Shown here piece after piece: positions 24,839-33,326 of a DNA stretch of 37,054 nt. The stretch is from Prosthecobacter debontii (GTDB lineage: Bacteria; Verrucomicrobiota; Verrucomicrobiia; Verrucomicrobiales; Verrucomicrobiaceae), in contig CAMBPS010000033.1 in NCBI GenBank assembly GCA_945869675.1, forward strand, positions 1-37,054. The letters run 5' to 3'. Both the position numbers and the translations under genes were made by a program. Under the pieces are notes generated by a model. That model searched no databases, was not told where the DNA came from, and saw nothing but the letters and a program-made list of their open reading frames with translations. Numbering within the stretch: the stretch's first letter is position 1; each line of letters starts with the position of its first letter.

Positions 24839-25219
24839 ATGGGACTCATCAACGTATTATTTGGCACAGCTTCACAGATCCAACCAAGCGAGCTTCACGA
24901 AGAGTTTGGTCCGATTCTTATTCAAGGAGAGGCGATCACCGGAGCCTTCAAGATCGTGAGAGACTTGTCCGTCTTCACGCAATAACGCCTCATTCTTGCT
25001 GATAAACAAGGGATCACCGGCAAGAAGGTATGTTATCACTCGATCCCCTACAAAAACATCACGCAGTTCTCTGTGGAAACGGCAGGTCATTTCGACATGG
25101 ACGCTGAGCTGATAATCTAGGTGTCGGGCACGCCGCAGCCCATTAAAAAGGAGTTCCGTCGTGGAACCGATATCAAAGGCGTTCAGCAAATGCTGGCGCA
25201 TTACATTTTAGCCCGTTGA
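24839..25219 (+). pseudogene. Bacterial PH-domain protein (bPH_1/PF08000-like), interrupted by two in-frame stops
   Basis: Translating from the ATG at 24839 gives MGLINVLFGTASQIQPSELH and continues through a complete bPH_1-type domain to a TGA at 25217, 126 codons, the family's normal length. Two stop codons interrupt it: TAA at 24983 (codon 49), where the family has the Lys of a TNKRLIL motif (here TQ-stop-RLIL), and TAG at 25118 (codon 94), where the family has the Trp of a KIWVSG motif (here II-stop-VSG). Both differ from the expected codon by one base (AAA to TAA, TGG to TAG). There is no frameshift, and the rest (SIPYKNITQFSVETAGHFDMD, GTDIKGVQQMLA) is well kept. The family forms small oligomeric membrane-associated or stress-linked proteins of poorly known role. 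It is probably a recent pseudogene. Confidence 0.78.
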
Positions 25220-25311
25220 AACTCGCAAGGCCAGAGCCTCTGACTTCTGGGACAGCGAAGATCATAGACGGGGCCCCAAAACTGGATCTCTGAACACAAG
25301 CCCCATTTGCG

Positions 25312-25578
25312 ATGAAGTTCAATCCACACACGAACCACTTGTTCACGGACGACGGTCGTCTGATCAAGCGGCTGCACTGCCCGTTCCGGCTGGACTGGAG
25401 TAAGCTGGGGCCAAGGGATGATCCGAGCGCGCGCAACTGCCATATTTGCCAACATACCGTGACGGACACCGCGCAGCGAACAGAAGATGAGCTGTTGGCG
25501 CTGATGTCGGCCAATCCCAAAGCTTGTCTCAAAGTGGACTTATCTCAAGACAATCTAACCCTGACCTACCAGCGATGA
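25312..25578 (+). CDS. Small Cys-motif protein of unknown function
   Basis: 88 residues. Cysteines at 23, 43, 46 and 72 (CPFRLDW ... CHIC ... AC) suggest a small metal-binding domain. The pattern CxxxW, then DDPSARNCHIC, then a helix and a final Cys recalls short zinc-binding modules found in proteins of Myxococcota and related bacteria, but I cannot name a family. Its stop codon overlaps the start of the next gene (ATGA at 25575-25578), which indicates translational coupling and a shared role. The function is unknown. Confidence 0.7.
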   Translation: MKFNPHTNHLFTDDGRLIKRLHCPFRLDWSKLGPRDDPSARNCHICQHTVTDTAQRTEDELLALMSANPKACLKVDLSQDNLTLTYQR

Positions 25579-26045
25579 AAACGAATGCTGCCAACCCTAA
25601 TGACCTGCGTGTGATCAAAACCGCACGCACCGAGGAAGCCATCAATCAAGCCGCAAAAGAGGGTTTCCGCCCACTGGTAAAGCCTGTGAAACCGTCGAAG
25701 AAGATTCACAGCAAGTTCTGTATCTGGCAGAACCAAACGACAGGAGAGATTGAGGTTCTGAGCGATTATCGTATCAACCCATTGGATGGGGACTGGAAGC
25801 AGATGATCGACTGGACGGAATACTACCCGCACAACTTTCCAATGCCATTTGCAGCTTATCTCATCCCCGCAGACATCTCAGCAGGAGAGCGGGTCTATGT
25901 CAAAGATCTGATCGAGGACTTCATCGGCATGAGTTGGAATCAAGGCGATACCTTCCGCCTCGAATCCTGCGAGGCTGTGTGGGATGGCAGCGACCTGAAG
26001 ATCGATTACAAACCCGCCAAAAACCAGATATCGATGGTTGGATGA
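25575..26045 (+). CDS. Conserved hypothetical protein, coupled to the upstream Cys-motif gene
   Basis: 156 residues with no signal peptide or membrane segment. The N-terminus is helical and charged (1-45). The rest looks like a compact mixed fold, with motifs KFCIWQNQTTGEIEVLSD (about 48-65) and the C-terminal SWNQGDTFRLESCEAVWDG (118-136), which I recall as a recurring pattern in uncharacterised bacterial proteins. The ATG at 25575 overlaps the stop of the upstream gene by 4 bases, and it was chosen over an earlier start inside that gene. No function can be given. It is convergent with the PSD1 gene, 82 bases away. Confidence 0.72.
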   Translation: MKTNAANPNDLRVIKTARTEEAINQAAKEGFRPLVKPVKPSKKIHSKFCIWQNQTTGEIEVLSDYRINPLDGDWKQMIDWTEYYPHNFPMPFAAYLIPADISAGERVYVKDLIEDFIGMSWNQGDTFRLESCEAVWDGSDLKIDYKPAKNQISMVG

Positions 26046-26127
26046 TGAAATTGGTCCCGAGGCGTCAAAAGCTGAGTGAGGATCGACTCATCCCTTGCTC
26101 CTCGCGCCTGAGCTGCAATCCAAGCCA

Positions 26128-29100
26128 TCAATCCCGTGTCACCACACGATCCAGATTCAGCAACACGCCAGCGGTGGTGGTGTAGGCGGCAAGATCGGTG
26201 ACGAGAAGTGAGGCATCGGCTTTGGAGGCGCCTTGGGTGATGGCTTGAGCGGCCTCTTCGGGATGGGTGGCATACCAGGCACGGCGCTCGTTCCAGCCTT
26301 TGACCAGCAGCTTCAAGGAATCGGGATCAATGTCACGGGCGGTGCTGCGTCTGTAGCCATAAGTAATGCAGGCTTCGGGTGATTTACCCTGTTTCATCAT
26401 GATCTCAGCGAGCCCGCGCTGCGCTTCCACGAAGGTGACTTCATTGAGCATGGCCAGGGCTTGCAGAGGAGTGTTGGTGCGGCTGCGTTTGACGGTGCAG
26501 ATTTCCCGAGTCGGCGCATCAAAGAGGAGCATGGATGGTGGTGCGGCGGTGCGCTTCCAAATGGTGTAGAGACTGCGGCGATAGAGGCCTTCTCCAGCGT
26601 CTGCTTTGTAACCGCGCAGGTCGCCATACTTGCTGGTTTCATCCCAGACGCCTTCAGGCATGTAAGGCCGGACGCTGGGGCCGCCGACTTTGGAAACAAG
26701 CAGCCCACCAATGGCTAGGGCCTGATCGCGCATCATCTCGCCACTGAGACGGAAGCGTGGACCACGGGCTAAGAGCCGATTTTCTGGATCACGCTCCAGC
26801 ATCTCTGGACTGACCTTGGAGGTTTGCCGATAGGCGCGGCTAGTGACCATTAGTTTCAGCAGGTGCTTCATGTCCCAACCACTGCGCATGAACTCGGCTG
26901 CCAGCCAATCGAGAAGCTCAAAGTGGACGGGGTATTCAGCCTGCACGCCGAAGTTTTCGGTGGTCTTGCAGAGGCCCACACCAAAGAGCCGCTCCCACTG
27001 ACGATTCACCCAAACACGAGCCGTGAGTGGATTGTCCTTGGCTACCAACCATTTGGCTAGGCCAAGACGGTTCATCGGCGCGTCTTTGGGCATGGGGTTG
27101 AGCCAATCAGGCACGGCCACGGTGACCTTGGCTCCGGGTTTGTCATACTCGCCACGAGCCAGGATGAAGGCGTCCCGATTCGTCTTGGCTTCCTTCATGA
27201 CCATGGTGGTCGGCAGCGCATTTTCAAACGTTGTGAGCGCTGTTTGTTTGGCCGTCAGCTGATCCATGGCCCGTTTCACAGGACTGTCGACGGTGGCTAG
27301 GTAATAGGCTTCTAGATCCTTCTTCTGAGTAGGCGCGCGCTTATCCGGCGCAATGGCCATGATGGTTTTGATCTTGGTCAGATCGGCATTGCCATCCAGT
27401 TTCACGTTGGCCATCGGCAAAGCGGTGCTGCTGATGCGAAAGCGCCCGATGTTATGCCTACCGAGGGCCTCATGACGAAGGCGTAGCAGCACTTGGGCCC
27501 CTTCACTGTAACTTACTGGCTTCTCCAGCAGGAACATGGCACGGCGATTTTCCTTCCTGGATGGCCCATCAATGGCCCAGCCTTTGCCGCCTTTCTTATT
27601 GAGCAAATGAGTGATCTCATACCCCTTTTGACTGAAGTCAGCCTCGACTTTGGCGAGCTTTTGTTGCTCAGGCTGACCGCCAGCTTTTTGGATAAAAACG
27701 TCAAAATCACTCAGCACAAAATTACCATTGTCGTTACGCCCCAGACTGCCAGCAGGCAGGGAGGCATCGGGGAAGCATTCCAACAAGAGGCCAGACAGGC
27801 CAGACTTGGGCATGGCGGCATCATAGAGATAAATGTCTTTGGCAGGATTAGGACCGCTGGCCAAATAACTCCCGTCTGCCTGTAGCGTCAGCTTGGCTCC
27901 GGTGCCTTTGAATTTAGACACCACCTGAGTGGGTGCCAAGAGAGTCCAAGACGATGCCTGTCCCTTGAGCTTGACGGCAGATTCTTTTTCCCAGGCGGCC
28001 AGAAGTGGTGGCAGCGTCTTGCGTTTCTCCGCCAGGTCTTTCTGCGTAGCGGCGATCTCTGCCTGCATCTGCTTGATCTTTCCATCCTGCTCAGGCGTGG
28101 TAACATTCATGATCGGAAGTGAATTGCCACCGCTGCGATTTGAGGCCCCCTGAATCGTGCCGGTTTCCTCAATGTTATTGAAGAAAGCAAACATCGAATA
28201 GAAGTCCTTTTGGGTAATCGGATCATATTTGTGATCATGACAGCGCGCGCAGTTCATGGTCAGTCCCATCCAGGTGAAGCTGGTCGTCTCCACACGGTCG
28301 ATGATGTTTTCGATCCGCCATTCTTCAGCGATGATGCCCCCTTCCCCATTGATACGATGATTGCGATTGAAGCCTGTGGCGATGAGTTGGCTCTGCGTTG
28401 GATTGGGTAAAAGATCTCCAGCGATCTGTTCGATACTGAATTGATCAAAGGGCATGTTTTGATTAAAGGCTCCGATCACCCAGTCCCGCCAGGGCCACAT
28501 GCTGCGACTGCTGTCTGTCTGGAAACCGTTGCTGTCGGCGTAACGAGCAAAGTCCAACCATTCGCGCGCCATGTTTTCCCCGTAGGCTTTGGAGGCTAAC
28601 AAACGATCCACCACAGCCTCGTAAGTCATCTGACCGGAAGTAAGCGCCTGAACTTCCTCCGGTGTGGGCGGTAACCCCGTGAGATCCAGGGTCACGCGGC
28701 GAATGAGCGTGGCCGCATCTGCTTCAGGTGAAAAAGAGAGGCCTTCTTTTTTGAGCCGTTGTTCCAGCAATGTCTCGATGGCTTTGTGGCCTAAACCCGT
28801 CGTTTCTGCCACCGGCTCAAAGGCCCAGTGCCCCTGATATTCAGCCCCCTCGGCAATCCATTGCTTCAACAGGGCTGCCTCGGCTTGGGAGACCGGCTTG
28901 TGCATCTTGGCAGGCGGCATCAGGTCATCCGAATTGGTTGTCATCACGCGGGCCAGCAGCTCACTTTGATCGGGCTTTCCAGGAACAATGGCGATAGAGC
29001 CCGACTCTGCAGGCTTCAGCGCCTGCTCACGGCGGTCCAAGCGCAATTCACCCTTACGCTCCTTCTCGTCAAAGCCATGGCAGTGAAAGCATTTGTCAGA

Positions 29101-29190
29101 CAGAATCGGACGAATATCCCGATTAAAAACAATGCTGCCAGCCTGAGCAGCAGACATGAAAAGGAACAGAAAAGAGAAAAGGCGAACCAT
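26128..29190 (-). CDS. PSD1-type protein: planctomycete cytochrome c (PSCyt1), DUF1549 and DUF1553
   Basis: 1,020 residues with a signal peptide (1-17, cut after AQA). Residues 20-100 are the PSCyt1 domain with one CxxCH heme-type motif (C34-FH-C37-H38). DUF1549/PSCyt2 follows (about 125-350, with FARYADSNGF, WRDWVI, FDQFSIEQIAGDLLP and a second Cys motif NCARCHDHKYDP). A coiled segment and a beta-rich insert span about 370-600. DUF1553/PSD1 (about 690-1000) has PLTARVWVNRQWERLFG, FELLDWLAAEF, SRAYRQTSK and DAPTREICTVKRSRTNTPLQAL. Such proteins are abundant in Planctomycetes and Verrucomicrobia and are thought to act in periplasmic polysaccharide use. Their usual neighbour, a DUF1501 protein, is absent on both sides. 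Confidence 0.93.
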   Translation of the reverse strand: MVRLFSFLFLFMSAAQAGSIVFNRDIRPILSDKCFHCHGFDEKERKGELRLDRREQALKPAESGSIAIVPGKPDQSELLARVMTTNSDDLMPPAKMHKPVSQAEAALLKQWIAEGAEYQGHWAFEPVAETTGLGHKAIETLLEQRLKKEGLSFSPEADAATLIRRVTLDLTGLPPTPEEVQALTSGQMTYEAVVDRLLASKAYGENMAREWLDFARYADSNGFQTDSSRSMWPWRDWVIGAFNQNMPFDQFSIEQIAGDLLPNPTQSQLIATGFNRNHRINGEGGIIAEEWRIENIIDRVETTSFTWMGLTMNCARCHDHKYDPITQKDFYSMFAFFNNIEETGTIQGASNRSGGNSLPIMNVTTPEQDGKIKQMQAEIAATQKDLAEKRKTLPPLLAAWEKESAVKLKGQASSWTLLAPTQVVSKFKGTGAKLTLQADGSYLASGPNPAKDIYLYDAAMPKSGLSGLLLECFPDASLPAGSLGRNDNGNFVLSDFDVFIQKAGGQPEQQKLAKVEADFSQKGYEITHLLNKKGGKGWAIDGPSRKENRRAMFLLEKPVSYSEGAQVLLRLRHEALGRHNIGRFRISSTALPMANVKLDGNADLTKIKTIMAIAPDKRAPTQKKDLEAYYLATVDSPVKRAMDQLTAKQTALTTFENALPTTMVMKEAKTNRDAFILARGEYDKPGAKVTVAVPDWLNPMPKDAPMNRLGLAKWLVAKDNPLTARVWVNRQWERLFGVGLCKTTENFGVQAEYPVHFELLDWLAAEFMRSGWDMKHLLKLMVTSRAYRQTSKVSPEMLERDPENRLLARGPRFRLSGEMMRDQALAIGGLLVSKVGGPSVRPYMPEGVWDETSKYGDLRGYKADAGEGLYRRSLYTIWKRTAAPPSMLLFDAPTREICTVKRSRTNTPLQALAMLNEVTFVEAQRGLAEIMMKQGKSPEACITYGYRRSTARDIDPDSLKLLVKGWNERRAWYATHPEEAAQAITQGASKADASLLVTDLAAYTTTAGVLLNLDRVVTRD

Positions 29191-29236
29191 GGCGGACAGA
29201 TACGCTAGCTAGATGCCCCCTCTAACGCAATATCCA

Positions 29237-30139
29237 TCATGAACGCTGGCTTGGGACAATCACGCCATAACAACCGACCAAGATCAACAGCCCGCCCAAA
29301 ATCTGGGCCTCGGTGAATGTTTCGGCCAAAAAGAACAAGCCAAAAACCGTGATGCACAACGGGAGTAAAATTTGAAATGCTCCACCGATGCTCACCGGCA
29401 GGTAGCGGAACCCTTCCGTCATTCCGATCTGCCCCCAAGCCGCAAGCACAGCCGCCAAGACTAACAGGCCAAGATCGGCCCAACAAGGCAGAGCCGATAC
29501 CATGCAAAAAGGCAAAGCTAGCAGCCCTGTGTAGAGACACTGACTGGCAAAAATGGTGCCACTGGTTTCGGTTCGCGTCAGTTGCCGGATCACCACGACG
29601 ACGGCAGCAGAGATGAGTGCTCCTAGAATGGCGAGGTACTCTGGCTTGCCTAACACGCTCCAATCTCCGTCCTGAAGTCCCGTGATAAAAACAATGCCCG
29701 CAATGGCCAAGATCATGCCAGCCATTTTTCTAAACGTCAGTGTTTCGCCCAACAACGGCACAGCCATCAGAGCCGCCCAAATGACCCAGGTATTGCCGAT
29801 CAGCGTGGCCTTCCCTGCTCCCAGAATTGGCAGCGTCATGTAATAAGCAGCCGTGCCAAAAGCGCCCAGCACGCCTCTAGAAACGAGCATGCGCCCAGTC
29901 GCAGCCCGTTTGAAACTCACTTGCCCCCGAGGCGCATACAGGACCCAAACAAGCACAAGCCCCACCAGCGCGCGAAACAGTAAAGCCCACCAGCCACTCA
30001 CCCCACGCGCCGCGCCCAGATGCTTCACGAGTAGCGCCATTCCCGTAAATCCAATGAGCGATCCAAGCATCCACAGTGATCCACGACGAAAATCAATGCG
30101 GTTGGAATCATCTGCGTGGCCGGACATGGAAGAGACCAT
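29237..30139 (-). CDS. EamA-family (drug/metabolite) transporter
   Basis: 300 residues with ten predicted membrane helices as two EamA repeats (about 18-145 and 165-295). The first repeat ends with the typical AALMAVPLLGETLTFRKMAGMILAIAGIVFI and the second with FFLAETFTEAQILGGLLILVGCYGVI. These inner-membrane carriers export or import small metabolites such as amino acids or purines; the substrate cannot be read. The start may be M1 (30139) or M5 (30127, MSGHADDSNR). It lies 46 bases upstream of the PSD1 gene on the same strand, so the two could share a transcript. Confidence 0.87.
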   Translation of the reverse strand: MVSSMSGHADDSNRIDFRRGSLWMLGSLIGFTGMALLVKHLGAARGVSGWWALLFRALVGLVLVWVLYAPRGQVSFKRAATGRMLVSRGVLGAFGTAAYYMTLPILGAGKATLIGNTWVIWAALMAVPLLGETLTFRKMAGMILAIAGIVFITGLQDGDWSVLGKPEYLAILGALISAAVVVVIRQLTRTETSGTIFASQCLYTGLLALPFCMVSALPCWADLGLLVLAAVLAAWGQIGMTEGFRYLPVSIGGAFQILLPLCITVFGLFFLAETFTEAQILGGLLILVGCYGVIVPSQRS

Positions 30140-30308
30140 GCCATCGCTTGCCGGAGCATGAAATGCAAGTCAGCTAAAGCCCGACGCGCAAATACCACGA
30201 GGATTAACGAAAAGGCTGCAAAAGGCTGATTGAAGATGCTTTTATGGTTTCCTTTTGGTCAAAAGGTGGTGTCGTCTGAAGGATTCATTCCAATTAACCT
30301 TCACGACT

Positions 30309-31322
30309 ATGTCTACTATCGAACTCTTCCTGATCTGCGTTGCCACGGTGATCTCTTTGGTCATTTTCTTGGTCGTGGCCAAGTTTTTCAATCTCTGGCT
30401 GCGCGCACGCATCTCCAATGCGCCTGTGAGCATCGTCAATCTTCTGGCCATGTATCTGCGTGGTGTTCCCAATGCCCTCATCGTGGACACACGCATCACC
30501 GCAGCTAAAGCAGGCATCCCGATCAACACCGATCAACTGGAGGCTCACTTTCTGGCAGGCGGTGAAGTTTCCCATGTGGTGCTCTCACTTATCGCAGCTG
30601 ATAAGGCGGGCATCCCCCTCGACTTCAATCGTGCCTGCGCCATCGATTTGGCCTGCAAAGGCACCTCGAAAACGGTGCTAGAAGCCGTGCGCACAAGCAT
30701 CAATCCGAAAGTCATCGACTGTCCACACCCTGACATGGGCCGTGGTGGTAAAATCGACGCAGTGGCCAAAGATGGCATTTCCCTCCGTGTCCGAGCCCGC
30801 GTGACCGTCCGCACCAACCTCGACCGCTTTATCGGCGGCGCTACCGAGGAAACCGTCGTCGCTCGTGTAGGCGAAGGCATCGTCACCTGCATCGGCTCCT
30901 CTGCTTCCTACAAGGACGTCCTGGAGAATCCTGATAGCATCTCCAAACTCGTGCTGCATAAAGGCGTGGACGCAGGCACCGCCTTTGAAATCCTTTCCAT
31001 CGACATCGCTGATATCGATGTGGGTGAAAACGTTGGTGCCAAGCTCCAAGCCGAGCAGGCTGAAACAGACAAAAAGATTGCTCAAGCCAATGCTGAAGTT
31101 CGCCGAGCAGCGGCTGTCGCCGTTGAGCAGGAAATGGCTGCCCGCACTCAAGAAATGCGCGCCCGAGTCGTCGAGTCCGAGGCTCAAATCCCCTTGGCCA
31201 TGGCCGAAGCCTTCCGCAGTGGCAACCTCGGCATCATGGACTTTGCACGCTACAAGAACATCACCGCTGATACCGACATGCGCAGCAAAATCGCCGGCGC
31301 CGGCAACGCCAATCAGGGCTAA
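30309..31322 (+). CDS. floA: Flotillin-like protein FloA (UPF0365)
   Basis: 337 residues, the usual FloA length (about 330). One N-terminal membrane-inserted hydrophobic segment (about 5-29) is followed by the conserved [22 protein letters not shown] (33-54), an SPFH-like core, and a C-terminal Ala/Glu-rich coiled coil (about 240-300, [19 protein letters not shown]). FloA organises detergent-resistant membrane microdomains. The ATG at 30309 is used; a longer frame from 30255 lacks family similarity. The stop TAA (31320-31322) directly abuts the stop of the convergent TIGR02206 gene. No NfeD partner gene is adjacent. In other bacteria flotillin microdomains depend on polyisoprenoid lipids, and a squalene-synthase gene lies 2 kb downstream. 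Confidence 0.94.
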   Translation: MSTIELFLICVATVISLVIFLVVAKFFNLWLRARISNAPVSIVNLLAMYLRGVPNALIVDTRITAAKAGIPINTDQLEAHFLAGGEVSHVVLSLIAADKAGIPLDFNRACAIDLACKGTSKTVLEAVRTSINPKVIDCPHPDMGRGGKIDAVAKDGISLRVRARVTVRTNLDRFIGGATEETVVARVGEGIVTCIGSSASYKDVLENPDSISKLVLHKGVDAGTAFEILSIDIADIDVGENVGAKLQAEQAETDKKIAQANAEVRRAAAVAVEQEMAARTQEMRARVVESEAQIPLAMAEAFRSGNLGIMDFARYKNITADTDMRSKIAGAGNANQG

Positions 31323-32018
31323 TTAAACGCTCTTGGCTGGTCTCTTAGCGACGATGTAAAAGGGCAGATAAAGCAGCGAGTAAAGAGCCATACAGAGCAG
31401 GATCATGCTGCCGATGTACCAAGGCCATGGGCCGAGGCTATCCATCAAACTGGCCTGCTCTGGTTTGTGGCAAAGGAACCCGTAGTTGGTGCCCAGCAGC
31501 TTGTTCAAGACGGCTGCTGTGAAAGCATAAGTCATCGTCACCCCAAACATCCGTGGAACCGCACCGCGACGCGGCGGACAACGCATGGAGCTAACCACAT
31601 GGACAGCGGTAACCACGACGCCCGCATGCAGCAGGAAAAAGGCAAAAAAGCGTGGATCCGGAAAATCCGCTTTCAAATTCGGCGTGATGAGCCCCTGCAC
31701 AGTGCCTGCAAATCCAAAGAAATAAACGATCTCAGCCGCCAGACGATGCCTTGTCCAAAGGGCAATGCCACCGCTGAAGGCTGCCACATCACAAAAGTGA
31801 TAAGGCACCGCATTGGCCCACTCTAAGTCGCCTGCCTGCCAATGCGAAAGCAATGCCATGGGCCAAGTCAGGAACAAACCTGTTCCGAGAAGACGCTCAA
31901 GCCAGATTGCCAGTTGCGTCGATTTCCAGCGCACCACAGCAAACAAAATCAAAATAACCAAGGCCAGCCAGAGAACTATCTGGTGACTGAGACTGAAGGC
32001 GTAGAAGGGAACGGGCAT
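31323..32018 (-). CDS. TIGR02206 family membrane protein (YwaF-like)
   Basis: 231 residues with about six to seven membrane helices. Family marks are FSLSHQ near the start (8-13), the LPYHFCD-type motif (here AVPYHFCDVAAF, near 70-81), FFGFAGTVQGLITPNL near 99-114, FFLLHAGVVVTAVHV near 128-142 and NYGFLCHKPEQAS near 177-189. The role is unknown; members are small integral membrane proteins. Its stop codon TTA/TAA at 31323-31325 directly follows that of floA on the other strand, so neither gene has room for an ordinary terminator. The start is divergent from the FAD oxidoreductase gene. Confidence 0.88.
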   Translation of the reverse strand: MPVPFYAFSLSHQIVLWLALVILILFAVVRWKSTQLAIWLERLLGTGLFLTWPMALLSHWQAGDLEWANAVPYHFCDVAAFSGGIALWTRHRLAAEIVYFFGFAGTVQGLITPNLKADFPDPRFFAFFLLHAGVVVTAVHVVSSMRCPPRRGAVPRMFGVTMTYAFTAAVLNKLLGTNYGFLCHKPEQASLMDSLGPWPWYIGSMILLCMALYSLLYLPFYIVAKRPAKSV

Positions 32019-32110
32019 GGCGTTTCATTAAAAAGCAGCCAGCGGAAGTGAAAAGTACAAAGATTCATCCAACTTGCCACAACACAATCCCAGCCTAATG
32101 GCAGAGACAC

Positions 32111-33313
32111 ATGAAACACGAATGGGACATTATCATCGCAGGAGGAGGCAGCGCAGGACTAGCCGCGGCGCTCACTTCAGCCCGTGGTGGTGCCCGCACG
32201 CTGCTGATTGAACGGCAGACCAAACTCGGCGGCATGGGCACCAATGCACTCGTGCATACCTTTTGTGGCCTTTTTCATCCCGACACGAATCAACCATGGG
32301 CCTGGCTGAATCCAGGCATCCCGCAAGAGATCGGTGAAGCCATGATGACAGAGACGCAGCAGTCTGAGCCCGACCTCATGGGCCGAGTGTATGTGCTACG
32401 ACAGCATCCAAGCTTGTTTGCCAGTATCGCCGATGATCTCTGTGCAGTAGAAACTCAGCTAACGCGCCTAAGCGGCAGCGAATGGGCTAGCTTGAGCCAA
32501 GTGGCCAACGGCTGGCAAGTGGAAGTGCTCTCACGAGGATTGACTCAGTCTCACTGCAGCAAAGCCGTCATCGATACCACTGGCGATGCCACAGGAGCAC
32601 GCTGGCTGAGCCCCTCACTCTGGACCATGGCACCACCGGAGAAACTTTACCGCCCCGCCTACGTCTGCACTTTTACAAAAGTCACGGGAGAGCATGGCGA
32701 AGGCTGGAGACTAGCCTTAGGCGCGCTGATCGTGAAAGGCATTCGATCCAAAGCCCTGCCCGAAGCGACAACAGGAGCTGCCTTTCGCGACTCTACCTTT
32801 ACGGAAGAACTGTTCATGACGATTGATCTGGAGGCAGGCCAAGGTCAGTGGGACCCCTTTGACCCAAACAAAAGAGCGGAATTAGAAGCCACTGGCCGCT
32901 TCACAGCCATCAGCCTCTGGCGCTATTTGCGTGAGCATCACGCCGACTTTAAGAACTGTCCGCCACCGCAGTTCCCCGCCCAAGCTGGCATTCGCGAAAC
33001 CGCGCGATACGTCGGCGATGAGATCCTGACCGGAGAGGACTTGGCGACAAATCGACGTTTTAAAAACGAGATCGCCCTGGCAGGTTGGCCCATGGAAAAG
33101 CGGGAGAATGCGCGAGGTCCAAAATTCCGTTACTTTGATCAGCCAAAGCCCGCCGGCATTCCTGCTGGCTGCCTCAGAAACCGTCAATATCCAGGCCTCT
33201 TCTTTGCCGGCCGCTGTCTTTCTGCCGATCATGAAGCCCTAGCTTCGGTGCGCGTCATGGGCACCTGCATGGCAACTGGTCAGGCCGCTGCCAAGATGGC
33301 TCTGGCCTTTTAA
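32111..33313 (+). CDS. FAD-dependent oxidoreductase (PF12831-like)
   Basis: 400 residues. The N-terminal dinucleotide-binding motif is IIIAGGGSAGLAAALTSARGG (7-27), followed by the ERQTKLGGMGTN segment that contacts FAD. The C-terminal region has PAGCLRNRQYPGLFFAGRCLSADHEALASVRVMGTCMATGQAAA, the second FAD-binding stretch of this family. No membrane helix is present. The substrate is unknown; it is not a carotenoid desaturase of the CrtI type, because the overall pattern is that of the FAD_oxidored (PF12831) group. It lies 13 bases before the squalene/phytoene synthase gene and is probably co-transcribed. The shared transcript may mean a role in isoprenoid processing, but that is inference. 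Confidence 0.85.
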   Translation: MKHEWDIIIAGGGSAGLAAALTSARGGARTLLIERQTKLGGMGTNALVHTFCGLFHPDTNQPWAWLNPGIPQEIGEAMMTETQQSEPDLMGRVYVLRQHPSLFASIADDLCAVETQLTRLSGSEWASLSQVANGWQVEVLSRGLTQSHCSKAVIDTTGDATGARWLSPSLWTMAPPEKLYRPAYVCTFTKVTGEHGEGWRLALGALIVKGIRSKALPEATTGAAFRDSTFTEELFMTIDLEAGQGQWDPFDPNKRAELEATGRFTAISLWRYLREHHADFKNCPPPQFPAQAGIRETARYVGDEILTGEDLATNRRFKNEIALAGWPMEKRENARGPKFRYFDQPKPAGIPAGCLRNRQYPGLFFAGRCLSADHEALASVRVMGTCMATGQAAAKMALAF

Positions 33314-33326
33314 TCCTTTTCATTTC

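Noticed and set aside
24872..25201. 109-codon minus-strand frame opposite the PH-domain sequence
   Set aside because: The plus strand carries clear PH-domain family similarity in its own frame, so the minus frame is a shadow left open by chance.
29205..29663. 152-codon minus-strand frame
   Set aside because: It lies in another frame inside the EamA transporter gene.
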